DNA of 46,964 bases from Comamonas granuli NBRC 101663 (GCF_000739995.1 NZ_BBJX01000019.1:1-46964), one strand, 5' to 3'. Numbered from the stretch's first letter, positions 17,790 through 26,163 are shown. The notes: generated from the sequence alone by a model not told the origin. Translations and numbers: made by a program.

Positions 17790-18926
17790 TCAATGCGCGC
17801 GCCCCAGCGCGATGAAGCGCGCCAGGTGGTGGTCCTCGTCGCCGAACTGGTGGTCCACCATGACCAATCGCTTGGCGTAGTGCGACAGGGGCAGTTCCCA
17901 GGTCATGCCGATGCCGCCGTGCAACTGGATGCTCTCCTCGGCCACCAGGGCGCCGATGCGGCCGATGGTGACCTTGGCGGCCGACAGCGCGCGTTCGCGC
18001 TCGGTGCGGTCCGTGCTGTCGATGGCCGCCGCCGCGTTGATGACCGCCGAGCGCGCCTGCTCCACTTCCAGCAGCAGGTCGGCCATGCGGTGCTGCAGGG
18101 CCTGGAAGCTCCCGATCGGCACGCCGAACTGCTTGCGCGTCTGCAGGTATTCGAGCGTGTTCGCCTTGGCCACCTCCATGGCACCCAGGGCCTCGGCGCA
18201 CACGGCCAGGATGCCCCAGCCCACCGCACGCTCCAGCGTGGCGAAGCCCTGGCCTTCCGCGCCCAGCAGGGCCTCCGGGCCCACCTGCACGTTGTTCAGG
18301 GTGATCTCGGCGGCATGGCCGCCGTCGATGCGGCCATAGCCCCGGCGCGTCAGGCGCGCGCCATCGCCGGGCACGAGGAACAGCGAGATGCCCTCCTCGC
18401 TGTCCACCCCGCCCGAGGTGCGGGCCGACACCAGCAGCAATTGCGCCTGATCACCCTGCACCACCACGGCCTTCTGGCCCGTGAGCAGCCAGCCATCGCC
18501 ATTGCGCACGGCGCGGGTCTCCACGCGCGAGAGCGCATAGTGCGATCCGGGTTCATCGTGCGCCAGCGCGGCCACGGTGCTGCCGTCGATCAGGCCGGCG
18601 ATGCGCTCCTTCTGCGCGGCGGTGCCCGCAGCACCCAGCGCCCGGCCCACCACCAGCGCGCCCAGGAAGGGCTCGACCACCAGGCCGCGGCCCAGGGCCT
18701 CGAAAACGACCGCGATGTCAAAGCCCGCGCCGCCAAAGCCGCCATCGGCTTCAGGGAACAGCGCGCCAATGGCGCCCAGCTCGGCGAACTGCGCCCACAG
18801 CGCGGCGTCCATGCCGGTGTCGCCGTAGGCGACGCGGTTGCGGGTTTCGATGCCGACCTGTTCGGCCACGAAGCGGTTCAGGGTGTCCGCCAGCATGCGG
18901 CGGTCTTCGGTGTGTTCAAAGTTCAT
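17790..18926 (-). CDS. pimD: Acyl-CoA dehydrogenase, PimD-like (pimeloyl-CoA dehydrogenase small subunit)
   Basis: The 378-aa protein starts MNFEHTEDRRMLADTLNRF, characteristic of the PimD-type subunit, and keeps the acyl-CoA dehydrogenase fold (TRKQFGVPIGSFQALQHRMAD, LHGGIGMTWE). The C-terminal EGT loop that carries the catalytic Glu in medium-chain enzymes is absent (replaced by VMVDHQFGDED). A Glu in LERAVGWG sits where isovaleryl-type enzymes hold theirs. Together with the adjacent larger homologue (11 bp apart) it probably forms a heteromeric pimeloyl-CoA dehydrogenase. Electrons would leave through ETF and the ETF-QO encoded downstream. Confidence 0.85.
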   Translation of the reverse strand: MNFEHTEDRRMLADTLNRFVAEQVGIETRNRVAYGDTGMDAALWAQFAELGAIGALFPEADGGFGGAGFDIAVVFEALGRGLVVEPFLGALVVGRALGAAGTAAQKERIAGLIDGSTVAALAHDEPGSHYALSRVETRAVRNGDGWLLTGQKAVVVQGDQAQLLLVSARTSGGVDSEEGISLFLVPGDGARLTRRGYGRIDGGHAAEITLNNVQVGPEALLGAEGQGFATLERAVGWGILAVCAEALGAMEVAKANTLEYLQTRKQFGVPIGSFQALQHRMADLLLEVEQARSAVINAAAAIDSTDRTERERALSAAKVTIGRIGALVAEESIQLHGGIGMTWELPLSHYAKRLVMVDHQFGDEDHHLARFIALGRAH

Positions 18927-18936
18927 CGCGGCAACC

Positions 18937-20145
18937 TCACAGGCCCAAGATCATTTTCGAAATGATGTTCTTCTGGATTTCATTGGAGCCGCCGAAGATC
19001 GACAGCTTGCGGTAGTTGAAGTAGTTGGCCGCGGCCGTGGCGGCCTCCTTGGGGCCCACGGGCGCTTCCGTATAGCCGGCGTACTGCGCTTCCTCGATGA
19101 AAGGCAGCGCATAGGGGCCCATGGCGCGGCGGATCAGCGAGAGGATTTCCTGGCGGATCTCGGTGCCGCGGATCTTCAGCATGGAGCTTTCCGCGCCCGG
19201 CACGCCGCCACCGGCCACGGCGGCGATCACGCGCAGGTTGGTGGTCTTCATGTTCTCCAGGTCGATCTCGACCTGGGCCATGCGCGCGGCGAACAGCGGG
19301 TCCTGGTCCAGCGGCTTGCCGTTCTTGTGCACCTTGGCAGCGATCACCTTGAGCTTGGCCAGTGCCGCCACGCAGAAGCCCACGCCGGCGATGCCGGTGC
19401 GCTCGTAGGTCAGCAGGTACTTGGCGTAGGTCCAGCCCTTGTTCTCCTCGCCCACGAGGTTCTCCACGGGCACCTTCACGTCGGTGAAGAACACCTCGTT
19501 GACTTCCTGGTCGCCGTCCAGCGTGCGGATGGGGCGCAGCTCCACGCCAGGCGTCGTCATGTCCACCAGCAGGAAGCTGATGCCCGACTGCGCCTTGGCC
19601 TCGCGGTCGGTGCGCACCAGGCAGAAGATCATGTTGGCGTGCTGACCCTGGGTGGTCCAGGTCTTCTGGCCGTTGACGATGTAGTGGTCGCCCGTTGCGT
19701 CCGTGACTCGCACCGCCGTCGTCTTGACCGAGGCCAGGTCCGAGCCCGCGCCGGGCTCGGAATAGCCCTGGCACCACCAGTCCTCACCACTCAGGATGCG
19801 CGGCAGCCAGTATTGCTTCTGCGCTTCGTTTCCGAACTTGATGAGCACCGGGCCCAGCATGTTCACGCCGAAGGGCACGATGCGCGGGCCGCCGGCCAGC
19901 GCGCACTCGGTGTCGAAGATGAATTTCTGCACGGCACCCCAGCCCGGGCCGCCGTATTCCTGGGGCCAGTGGTTGGCGAGCCAGCCGCGTTCGTTGAGGA
20001 TGGCGTGCCATTCCTCCTGATCGGCTTTGGACAGGCGTTGCCCGGCCTTGACCTTGTCGGAAATGCGCTTGGGCAGCTTGTCTTTCAGGAAGGCCTGGAC
20101 TTCCTCGCGGAAGGCCTGCTCTTCGGGGGTGAATTGGAGATCCAT
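18937..20145 (-). CDS. pimC: Acyl-CoA dehydrogenase, PimC-like (pimeloyl-CoA dehydrogenase large subunit)
   Basis: The 402-aa protein has the family landmarks WWCQGYSEPGAGSDLAS (FAD and substrate loop), INGQKTWTTQGQHA and the C-terminal FGGSNEIQKNIISK. Gly occupies the position of the usual EGT glutamate, so the base is more likely the Glu of YERTGIA, as in isovaleryl-CoA dehydrogenase. The start at 20145 (MDLQFTPEEQ) matches the family N-terminus; the longer frame runs into a repeat. The MDL..PEEQAFR start and the pairing with the PimD-like gene support pimeloyl-CoA or related dicarboxylyl-CoA as substrate. Confidence 0.86.
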   Translation of the reverse strand: MDLQFTPEEQAFREEVQAFLKDKLPKRISDKVKAGQRLSKADQEEWHAILNERGWLANHWPQEYGGPGWGAVQKFIFDTECALAGGPRIVPFGVNMLGPVLIKFGNEAQKQYWLPRILSGEDWWCQGYSEPGAGSDLASVKTTAVRVTDATGDHYIVNGQKTWTTQGQHANMIFCLVRTDREAKAQSGISFLLVDMTTPGVELRPIRTLDGDQEVNEVFFTDVKVPVENLVGEENKGWTYAKYLLTYERTGIAGVGFCVAALAKLKVIAAKVHKNGKPLDQDPLFAARMAQVEIDLENMKTTNLRVIAAVAGGGVPGAESSMLKIRGTEIRQEILSLIRRAMGPYALPFIEEAQYAGYTEAPVGPKEAATAAANYFNYRKLSIFGGSNEIQKNIISKMILGL

Positions 20146-20169
20146 GCGTGGGTGCCTCGTGTCAATGCT

Positions 20170-20268
20170 TGATTTTTGATAGCTGCTTGCGCTTGATTTC
20201 ATTGGGTTTCAGCCTCTTTTCATGCTGAAACCCCTGTCAATCAAGCGCCGCCAGCTCCTGTTTTTGAA
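20170..20268. repeat. Composite inverted repeat, copy C
   Basis: Two repeat units face each other. The left unit contains GATAGCTGCTTGCGCTTGAT and GGTTTCAGC; the right unit contains GCTGAAACC, AATCAAGCGC and CCAGCTCC. The arms can pair to a long hairpin (GCGCTTGATT with AATCAAGCGC, GGTTTCAGC with GCTGAAACC). It fills the gap between the 3-hydroxyacyl-CoA dehydrogenase and pimC-like genes, inside the operon. Confidence 0.75.
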
Positions 20269-21624
20269 TCAGACGGCCTTGTTCAGGCTGTCGAAATTGC
20301 GACCCTCGGCCACCAGCTTTTCCAGCAGCGGCGCGGGCTTCCAGAACAGCGGGTCTTCCTGGGCGAACTCCCGCAGGTCGGCCAGCACCTGGGGCAGGCC
20401 CACCATGTCGGCGTACTTCATCGGGCCGCCCCGGTGGCGCGGGAAGCCATAGCCCGACAGGAAGGTCACGTCCACGTCGAGCGGGCGCAGGGCGATGCCC
20501 TCTTGCACCACCTTGGCGCCTTCGTTGACCATGGCGGCCATGTAGCGGCGCATGATTTCCTCGGGCGTGAATTGGCGCGGCGTGACACCCTTCTTCGCGC
20601 GCTCGGCGTCCACGATGGCCAGGACCTCGGGGTCGGGCTGGCCTGCACGCGAACCCTGCGGGTAGAGATAAAACCCGCGTCCGGTCTTCTGGCCGAACCA
20701 GCCGCGCTCGCAGATGCGGTCGGCCACCTCGACATAGCGCGCCTTGGGGGCGCCCGATGCCAATGCTGCGGCACGGCGCCGTTTGCGCGTGGCCCAGCCG
20801 ATGTCGCCACCGGCCAGGTCGGTCACCTGGAACGGCCCCATGGCAAAGCCAAAGCCGCGCACGGCCTCGTCGATCTCGTAGGGGCTGGCACCGTCTTCCA
20901 GAAGAAAGTCGGCGGCCTGCTTGTACACGGCCAGGATGCGGTTGCCGATGAAGCCGTCGCACACGCCGGCGCGCACGGGGACCTTCTTCATGCGCTGGGC
21001 CAGCGCGAAGGCCGTGGCCACCACGTCCGGACTGACCCGCGCGGGCACCACGATCTCCAGCAGCTTCATGATGTGGGCCGGGCTGAAGAAGTGCAGGCCG
21101 ATCACGTCCTGCGGGCGGCCCGTGACGGCGGCGATGGCGTCGATGTCGAGGTAGGAGGTGTTGGTGGCCAGCACGGCGCGCGGCTTGCACACGCGGTCGA
21201 GCTCCTGGAACACGGCCTTCTTGACCTCGATGTCCTCGAACACGGCCTCGATCACCAGGTCCACGTGGGCGATGTCGTCGTACGAGGTGCTGGGGGTGTA
21301 GCGCGCCATAGTGGCGGCCTTGGCCTCGGGGGTCATGCGGCCCTTGGCGATCAGGCCGTCATAGACCTTCTCGACATTGGCCTGGCCGCGCGCGATGGAA
21401 TCCTGATCGCGCTCGACCATGGTTACCCGCAGGCCCGCATCCAGCGCCGACACGGTGATGCCCGCGCCCATGGTGCCGCCGCCGATCACGGCGATGGCGG
21501 CAACGGGGCGCGGCGCGGCGGCGCTGGCCTCGGGGATGTTGGCGGCTTCGCGCTCGGCAAAGAGGGCATGGGCCAGGCCCTGGGATTGCAGGCTGTCGGC
21601 ACTGGCCTCGGCTTCGATGCTCAT
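20269..21624 (-). CDS. 3-hydroxyacyl-CoA dehydrogenase (PimF/FadB C-terminal half without hydratase domain)
   Basis: The 451-aa enzyme oxidises an L-3-hydroxyacyl-CoA with NAD. The Rossmann motif is GGGTMGAGI (48-56), and the catalytic His and Glu lie in GLHFFSPAHIMKLLEIV. The second and third helical domains include CDGFIGNRIL and SGYGFPRHRGGPMKYAD, as in FadB, FadJ and PimF. The first 45 residues contain GLAHALFAEREAANIPE, the linker that joins hydratase and dehydrogenase domains in the fused proteins, but the hydratase itself is missing. The start at 21624 has only 54 nt of predicted leader. It is the promoter-proximal gene of the pim-like operon. Confidence 0.88.
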   Translation of the reverse strand: MSIEAEASADSLQSQGLAHALFAEREAANIPEASAAAPRPVAAIAVIGGGTMGAGITVSALDAGLRVTMVERDQDSIARGQANVEKVYDGLIAKGRMTPEAKAATMARYTPSTSYDDIAHVDLVIEAVFEDIEVKKAVFQELDRVCKPRAVLATNTSYLDIDAIAAVTGRPQDVIGLHFFSPAHIMKLLEIVVPARVSPDVVATAFALAQRMKKVPVRAGVCDGFIGNRILAVYKQAADFLLEDGASPYEIDEAVRGFGFAMGPFQVTDLAGGDIGWATRKRRRAAALASGAPKARYVEVADRICERGWFGQKTGRGFYLYPQGSRAGQPDPEVLAIVDAERAKKGVTPRQFTPEEIMRRYMAAMVNEGAKVVQEGIALRPLDVDVTFLSGYGFPRHRGGPMKYADMVGLPQVLADLREFAQEDPLFWKPAPLLEKLVAEGRNFDSLNKAV

Positions 21625-21731
21625 GCAAGGTTCTCCGGTCACTGATGGGATGAGCGATTGTTGTGCCGACAAACAATCTTGACAATTACATGAACCATTG
21701 ACAGACTGTCAAAAGTTTTTATACAAACCCC
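21625..21731. promoter_or_regulatory. Divergent promoters sharing one palindromic -35 element; candidate LysR operators
   Basis: The palindrome TTGACAGACTGTCAA (21698-21712) supplies TTGACA on both strands. Rightward, TTGACA-N16-TATACA (-10 at 21720-21725) points to the LysR gene. Leftward, TTGACA-N16-TGTAAT (-10 at 21685-21690) points to the hydroxyacyl-CoA dehydrogenase operon. A second inverted repeat, GATTGTT-N9-AACAATC (21656-21678), covers the expected leftward start site. RNA polymerase could hardly occupy both promoters at once. Confidence 0.7.
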
Positions 21732-22628
21732 ATGGATCTGACCTCCCTGACGCTGCTGGTGGAAATCATCGACGCCGGCAACCTGAGCCAGGCCGCGCGC
21801 AAGCTCAAGATGACGCGCGCCAACGTCAGCTACCACCTCAACCAGTTGGAGAAGTCGGTGGGCGTGCAACTGGTGCGCCGCACCACGCGCCGCGTGGAGC
21901 CCACCGAGGTGGGCCTGCGCCTGGTCGAGCACGGCCGCAACATCCAGAACGAGATGCTCGCCGCGCGCGAGACCATCACCACCCTGGGCCAGGGCCTGCA
22001 GGGCCGCGTGGGCCTGAGCGTGCCCAGCGGCTACGGGCAGATGGTGATGTCGGACTGGCTGATCGAGTTCAAGCGGCTCTACCCCGGCATCGTGCTCGAC
22101 GTACTGTTCGAGAACCGCGCCGACAACCTGCGCGACGAGGTGGACATCGCCATCCGCGTGATGCCCGAGCCGCCGCCCGCGTTGGTGGCGCGCGAGCTGG
22201 GGCCGGTGCGCTACCTGGCCTGCGCCTCGCGCGGCTTCGCGCGGCAGCATGGTCTGCCCCAGTCGCTGGAGCAGTTGCGCACCACGCCGCTGATCACCTC
22301 GGGCGTCGTGGGCCGGCAACTGCGCCTGCGCGCCTACCGGGGCGAGGAGCGGCAGGAGGTGATGCTCGAGCCCACGCTGATCTCCGAGCATTTCCCCTTC
22401 CTGCGCCAGGGCATCCTCGCCGGCCTGGGCCTGGGGCTGGTGCCCGACTACGTGGTCGCGGACGCCATCGCCTCGGGCGAGGTGCTGACCACGCTGGACT
22501 CCTGGCGGCTGAGCATCTTCGGCACGCGCCTGTACCTGCTCTACATGCCGGGCCGCTACCAGACGCACGCCGTGCGCACCTGCATCGACTTCCTGCTCGA
22601 CAAGGCGCGCGCCCGGCCCGCCGCCTGA
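21732..22628 (+). CDS. LysR-family transcriptional regulator
   Basis: The 298-aa protein has an N-terminal winged helix-turn-helix (GNLSQAARKLKMTRANVSYHLNQLEKSVG, residues 16-45) and a LysR substrate-binding domain (about 88-290, with ISEHFPFLRQGILAGLGLGLVPDYV). It diverges from the pim-like operon and is its probable regulator, with an acyl-CoA or dicarboxylate as possible inducer. The ATG lies 7 nt after a near-consensus -10 box and has no ribosome-binding site, so the mRNA is predicted to be leaderless or nearly so. Its 3' end converges on the MarR gene with 6 bp between stops. Confidence 0.9.
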   Translation: MDLTSLTLLVEIIDAGNLSQAARKLKMTRANVSYHLNQLEKSVGVQLVRRTTRRVEPTEVGLRLVEHGRNIQNEMLAARETITTLGQGLQGRVGLSVPSGYGQMVMSDWLIEFKRLYPGIVLDVLFENRADNLRDEVDIAIRVMPEPPPALVARELGPVRYLACASRGFARQHGLPQSLEQLRTTPLITSGVVGRQLRLRAYRGEERQEVMLEPTLISEHFPFLRQGILAGLGLGLVPDYVVADAIASGEVLTTLDSWRLSIFGTRLYLLYMPGRYQTHAVRTCIDFLLDKARARPAA

Positions 22629-22634
22629 GCCCGC

Positions 22635-23141
22635 TCAGCCCCCCTCCCCGTCCGTCTCGCGGCCGCCGCCCTGGGCGTTGTCGATGCGCTGCATGTTCTC
22701 CAGCAGCTTGAGCAGGTAGTGCAGGGTGTGGGCGATGTCGTTCACGGAAAAGCCCGTGAGCGTGTCCTCGTAGTAGGCAAAGATCTTGGGCTGCGCATCC
22801 ACCTGCCACACGCGCCGGCCGGTCTCGGTCATGGTGATCAGGCGCGAGCGGCGGTCGCGCGGGTCGGGCGCCAGGCCCACGTGGCCGTCGCGCTCCATGC
22901 GGCTGATCACGCCCGAGAGGTTTTGCCGGCTCACCATCAGGTAGCGCGCCAGATCCCCCACGCTCATGCCCTCGGCCGCCTGCGGCCGCGACAGCGCCCC
23001 CAGCACCGCCCATTGCTGCGTCGTCAGCCCGTCGGCCTCTATGGCCCGGGAGCCTGTTTTATGCAACATGTTTGCGCATTGATAGAGGCGAAAGAAGACC
23101 CGATTCGCCAGATCCATGCGTGTAGTGCTTTCATTTTTCAT
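22635..23141 (-). CDS. badR: MarR-family regulator, BadR-like
   Basis: The 168-aa protein carries a MarR winged helix (LTTQQWAVLGALSRP, MSVGDLARYLMVSRQNLSGVISRMERDGHV, DPRDRRSRLITMTETG). Its N-terminal FRLYQCANMLHKTGSRAIEADGL resembles BadR of Rhodopseudomonas palustris as I recall it; BadR represses the badHI-aliAB-badK genes there and responds to a ring-acyl-CoA. Divergence from badH with about 146 bp between starts supports the same role. Start choice is weak: GTG 23162, ATG 23153 and ATG 23141 are all possible and none has a clear ribosome site. Confidence 0.82.
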   Translation of the reverse strand: MKNESTTRMDLANRVFFRLYQCANMLHKTGSRAIEADGLTTQQWAVLGALSRPQAAEGMSVGDLARYLMVSRQNLSGVISRMERDGHVGLAPDPRDRRSRLITMTETGRRVWQVDAQPKIFAYYEDTLTGFSVNDIAHTLHYLLKLLENMQRIDNAQGGGRETDGEGG

Positions 23142-23182
23142 AGGGAAAACCATAGGTTTCACAAAAACCGACGCCTACCCCC

Positions 23183-23220
23183 TTGCAAGCGCCGACCGAT
23201 AATATGACAATATCTTTACT
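23183..23220. promoter_or_regulatory. AT-rich promoter/operator region between badR and badH
   Basis: TTGCAA (23183-23188), a 17-bp spacer and GACAAT (23206-23211) form a plausible sigma-70 promoter toward badH. GATAAT and AATATC flank it as an imperfect inverted repeat (23198-23214), a possible MarR-type operator. The assignment rests on position and base composition only. Confidence 0.4.
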
Positions 23221-23287
23221 TAATTGCCCACCAGACGCAAGGCGGGCGAACCCGAAGATAACAACTTCGCAGACCTTGGAGTAAGCC

Positions 23288-24055
23288 ATGCAGAGATACG
23301 AGAACAAAACAGCCATCGTGACCGGCGGCGGCGGCGGCATCGGCGGCGCCACAGCGCGCCGCCTGGCGGCCGAAGGTGCCCGAGTGGCGGTGTTCGACAT
23401 GAACCTGGCGGCTGCCGAGCAGGTGGCTGCCGGCATCCGTGCGGCCGGCGGCCAGGCCGCCGCCTTCCCGTGCGACATCACCGACCGCGCCCAGGTGGAC
23501 GCGGCCGTGGCCGCCACCCAGGCGCAACTGGGCCCCGTGGCCGTGCTGGTGAACAACGCCGGCTGGGACATCTTCAAGCCCTTCGTCAAGACCGTGCCCG
23601 CCGAGTGGGACAAGCTCATCGCCATCAACCTGACCGGCGCGCTGCACATGCTGCACGCCGTGCTGCCGGGCATGGTCGAGCGCGGCTATGGCCGCCTCGT
23701 GAACGTGGCGTCGGACGCCGCGCGCGGCGGCTCCTCGGGCGAGGCCGTGTACTCGGCCTGCAAGGGCGGCCTGGTGGCCCTGTCCAAGACCCTGGCGCGC
23801 GAGCATGCGCGCCACGGCATCACCGTCAACGTGGTGTGCCCCGGCCCCACGGACACCGCCCTGCTCGCCGGCGTGGCCGAGGGCGCGCGCGACCCGGCCA
23901 AGCTGATCGAGGCCTTCAAGAGCGCCATCCCCCTGGGCCGCCTGGGCCAGGGCGACGACCTGGCCTCGGCCATCGCCTTCATGGGCAGCGACGACGCCAG
24001 CTTCGTCACCGGCCAGGTGCTCAGCGTGTCCGGCGGCCTGACCATGCACGGCTGA
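23288..24055 (+). CDS. badH: 2-hydroxycyclohexanecarboxyl-CoA dehydrogenase (SDR family)
   Basis: The 255-aa short-chain dehydrogenase oxidises 2-hydroxycyclohexanecarboxyl-CoA to the 2-keto compound with NAD. TGGGGGIGG (12-20) binds the cofactor. NNAGWDIFKPF, Asn114, Ser142, Tyr155 and Lys159 (YSACK) make up the active site. PGPTDTALL and the C-terminal FVTGQVLSVSGGLTMHG closely match R. palustris BadH as I recall it. It is the first gene of the plus-strand ring-degradation operon, with a clear ribosome site (CTTGGAG) before the ATG and badI 31 bp downstream. Confidence 0.93.
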   Translation: MQRYENKTAIVTGGGGGIGGATARRLAAEGARVAVFDMNLAAAEQVAAGIRAAGGQAAAFPCDITDRAQVDAAVAATQAQLGPVAVLVNNAGWDIFKPFVKTVPAEWDKLIAINLTGALHMLHAVLPGMVERGYGRLVNVASDAARGGSSGEAVYSACKGGLVALSKTLAREHARHGITVNVVCPGPTDTALLAGVAEGARDPAKLIEAFKSAIPLGRLGQGDDLASAIAFMGSDDASFVTGQVLSVSGGLTMHG

Positions 24056-24086
24056 CCGCTCCCCATACCCCTCTCTGGAGAAAAAC

Positions 24087-24869
24087 ATGCAATTCGAAGA
24101 CATCCTGTACGAAGTGAAGAACGGCGTGGCCTGGATCACCATCAACCGCCCGGACAAGATGAACGCCTTTCGCGGCACCACCTGCGACGAGATCATCAAG
24201 GCGCTGAACAAGGCCGGCTATGACCGCACAGTGGGCTGCATCGTGCTGGCCGGCGCGGGCGAGCGTGCCTTCTGCACCGGCGGCGACCAGTCGGCCCACG
24301 ACGGCAACTACGACGGGCGCGGCACCATCGGCCTGCCCATGGAGGAACTGCACACCGCCATCCGCGACGTGCCCAAGCCCGTGATCGCGCGCGTGCAGGG
24401 CTTTGCCATCGGCGGCGGCAACGTGCTGTGCACGATCTGCGACCTGACCATCTGCTCGGACAAGGCCATCTTCGGCCAGGTGGGCCCCAAGATGGGCTCG
24501 GTGGACCCCGGCTACGGCACGGCCTTCCTGGCCCGCGTGGTGGGCGAGAAGAAGGCGCGCGAGATTTGGTACCTGAACAAGCGCTACTCGGGCGAGGAAG
24601 CCGTGGCCATGGGCCTGGCCAACATCTGCGTGCCGCACGAGCAGCTCGACGCCACCGTGCAGGAGTGGGCCGAGACCATTTGCGAGCGCAGCCCCACGGC
24701 CATCGCCATCGCCAAGCGCAGCTTCAACATGGACACCGCCCACCAGGCCGGCATTGCGGGCATGGGCATGTACGCGCTCAAGCTGTACTACGACACCGAA
24801 GAGTCGCGCGAGGGCGTGAACGCGCTCAAGGAAAAGCGCAAGCCCGAGTTCCGCAAGTACGCCAAATAA
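24087..24869 (+). CDS. badI: 2-ketocyclohexanecarboxyl-CoA hydrolase
   Basis: The 260-aa crotonase-superfamily enzyme opens the alicyclic ring by hydrolytic carbon-carbon cleavage, giving pimeloyl-CoA. It has the same length as R. palustris BadI. The diagnostic segments are GERAFCTGGDQSAHDGNYDGRG (oxyanion loop), AIGGGNVLCTICDLTIC and GPKMGSVDPGYG, plus a C-terminal LKEKRKPEFRKY tail. Close relatives (MenB-type, DHNA-CoA synthase fold) share this fold but not the context. It lies between badH and aliB in a tight operon and is preceded by TCTGGAG. Confidence 0.94.
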   Translation: MQFEDILYEVKNGVAWITINRPDKMNAFRGTTCDEIIKALNKAGYDRTVGCIVLAGAGERAFCTGGDQSAHDGNYDGRGTIGLPMEELHTAIRDVPKPVIARVQGFAIGGGNVLCTICDLTICSDKAIFGQVGPKMGSVDPGYGTAFLARVVGEKKAREIWYLNKRYSGEEAVAMGLANICVPHEQLDATVQEWAETICERSPTAIAIAKRSFNMDTAHQAGIAGMGMYALKLYYDTEESREGVNALKEKRKPEFRKYAK

Positions 24870-24886
24870 GCACGGGAGCCCTGGCG

Positions 24887-26044
24887 ATGAACCCGAACCC
24901 CTACATCAACGAAGACCTGCAGGCGCTGGCCGAAACCGCCCGCCGTTTTGCCGAGGAGCGCGTGAAGCCCGGCTTTCTGGAGCGCGACCGCACCCGCGAC
25001 CTGGACCGCGTGCTGCTGCGCGAGATGGGCGCCCTCGGGTTCATCTGTCCCGAGCTGCCCGAGCAGTTCGGCGGGCTGGGCATGGGCTGCCTGGCCGCCG
25101 GCGTGATCCACGAGGAAATCGCCCGCGCCGACCTGAGCTTTTCCTACCTGAACCTGCTGGCCTCGCTCAACGGCCAGATTCTCTCGCGCTACGGCGACCC
25201 GCAGGTGGTGGGCCCATGGCTGCAAAAGCTCACCGCCGGGCAAGCGATCTGCGCCATCGCCCTGACCGAGCCGCGCGGTGGCTCGGACGCCGCCAACCTG
25301 CGCCTGAAGATCGAGCGCGACGGTGACTTCTACGTCATCAACGGCGAGAAGACCTCCATCTCGGCCGCCGACCAGGCCGACATCGCCGTGGTCTTCGGCC
25401 GCACCGGCAGGCCCGAGGACGGCGCCCACGGCGTGACCGCGCTGCTCGTGCCCATGGACACCCCGGGCCTGACCACCAACCGCTTCGACTGCCACGGCCA
25501 GCGCGCCATCGGGCGCGGCTCCATCTTCTTCGAGAACGTGCGCGTGCCCGTGAGCCACCGCCTGGGCGACGAGAACAAGGGCTTCGTGCAGGTGATGCAC
25601 GGCTTCGACTTCTCGCGCTCGCTCATCGGCCTGCAGTGCCTGGCCGTGGCGCGCGTGGCGCTCGAAGAGACCTGGCAGTACATCACCGAGCGTCAGGCCT
25701 TCGGCCAGCCGCTATCAAGCTTCCAGGGCGTGACGCACCCGCTCGCGCAGTACGACACCGAGGTCGAGGGCGCGCGCCTCCTGTGCCTGCAGGGCCTGTG
25801 GCTCAAGGACCAGGGCCTGCCGCACACCGCCGAGGCCGGCATGGCCAAGTGGTGGGGCCCCAAGCTGGCCTACGACGTGATCCACCAGTGCCTGCTGTGC
25901 TTCGGCCACGGCGGCTACGACCGCGGCCCCATGGAGCAGCGCCTGCGCGACGTGCTGGGCTTCCAGATCGGCGACGGCACGGCGCAGATCATGAAAACCA
26001 TCATCGCCCGCGCCCGCGCCGGCCGCAAGTTCGTTCCCGCCTGA
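24887..26044 (+). CDS. aliB: Cyclohexanecarboxyl-CoA dehydrogenase
   Basis: The 385-aa acyl-CoA dehydrogenase introduces the 1,2 double bond of cyclohex-1-ene-1-carboxyl-CoA. The FAD and substrate motifs are CAIALTEPRGGSDAANL and INGEKTSISAADQADI, and GFVQVMHGFDFSRSLIGLQ forms helix G. The usual catalytic Glu of the EGT loop is Asp here (GDGTAQIMK, Asp363), and the alternative helix-G Glu is Ser. The start at 24887 has GGGAG about 8 nt upstream and follows badI by 17 bp. Order badH-badI-aliB-aliA-badK supports the name. Confidence 0.9.
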   Translation: MNPNPYINEDLQALAETARRFAEERVKPGFLERDRTRDLDRVLLREMGALGFICPELPEQFGGLGMGCLAAGVIHEEIARADLSFSYLNLLASLNGQILSRYGDPQVVGPWLQKLTAGQAICAIALTEPRGGSDAANLRLKIERDGDFYVINGEKTSISAADQADIAVVFGRTGRPEDGAHGVTALLVPMDTPGLTTNRFDCHGQRAIGRGSIFFENVRVPVSHRLGDENKGFVQVMHGFDFSRSLIGLQCLAVARVALEETWQYITERQAFGQPLSSFQGVTHPLAQYDTEVEGARLLCLQGLWLKDQGLPHTAEAGMAKWWGPKLAYDVIHQCLLCFGHGGYDRGPMEQRLRDVLGFQIGDGTAQIMKTIIARARAGRKFVPA

Positions 26045-26045
26045 A

Positions 26046-26146
26046 AAAAATCATAGCGGCTCACGCTCTCTGCGCAAGGGTTTTCGTATGAAAACATGCA
26101 GAAACCCTTGTACAGCAAGCGCCAGCAGCTCCTATTTTTGATAAAG
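26046..26146. repeat. Composite inverted repeat, copy D
   Basis: Two facing units: ATAGCGGCTCACGCT then CAAGGGTTTTCGTATGAAAA on the left, and CATGCAGAAACCCTTG then AAGCGCCAGCAGCTCC on the right. AAGGGTTT and AAACCCTT can pair. It occupies the 119-bp gap between aliB and aliA, placed like copy C between co-transcribed genes. Confidence 0.7.
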
Positions 26147-26163
26147 ACACCCGGAGACACACC

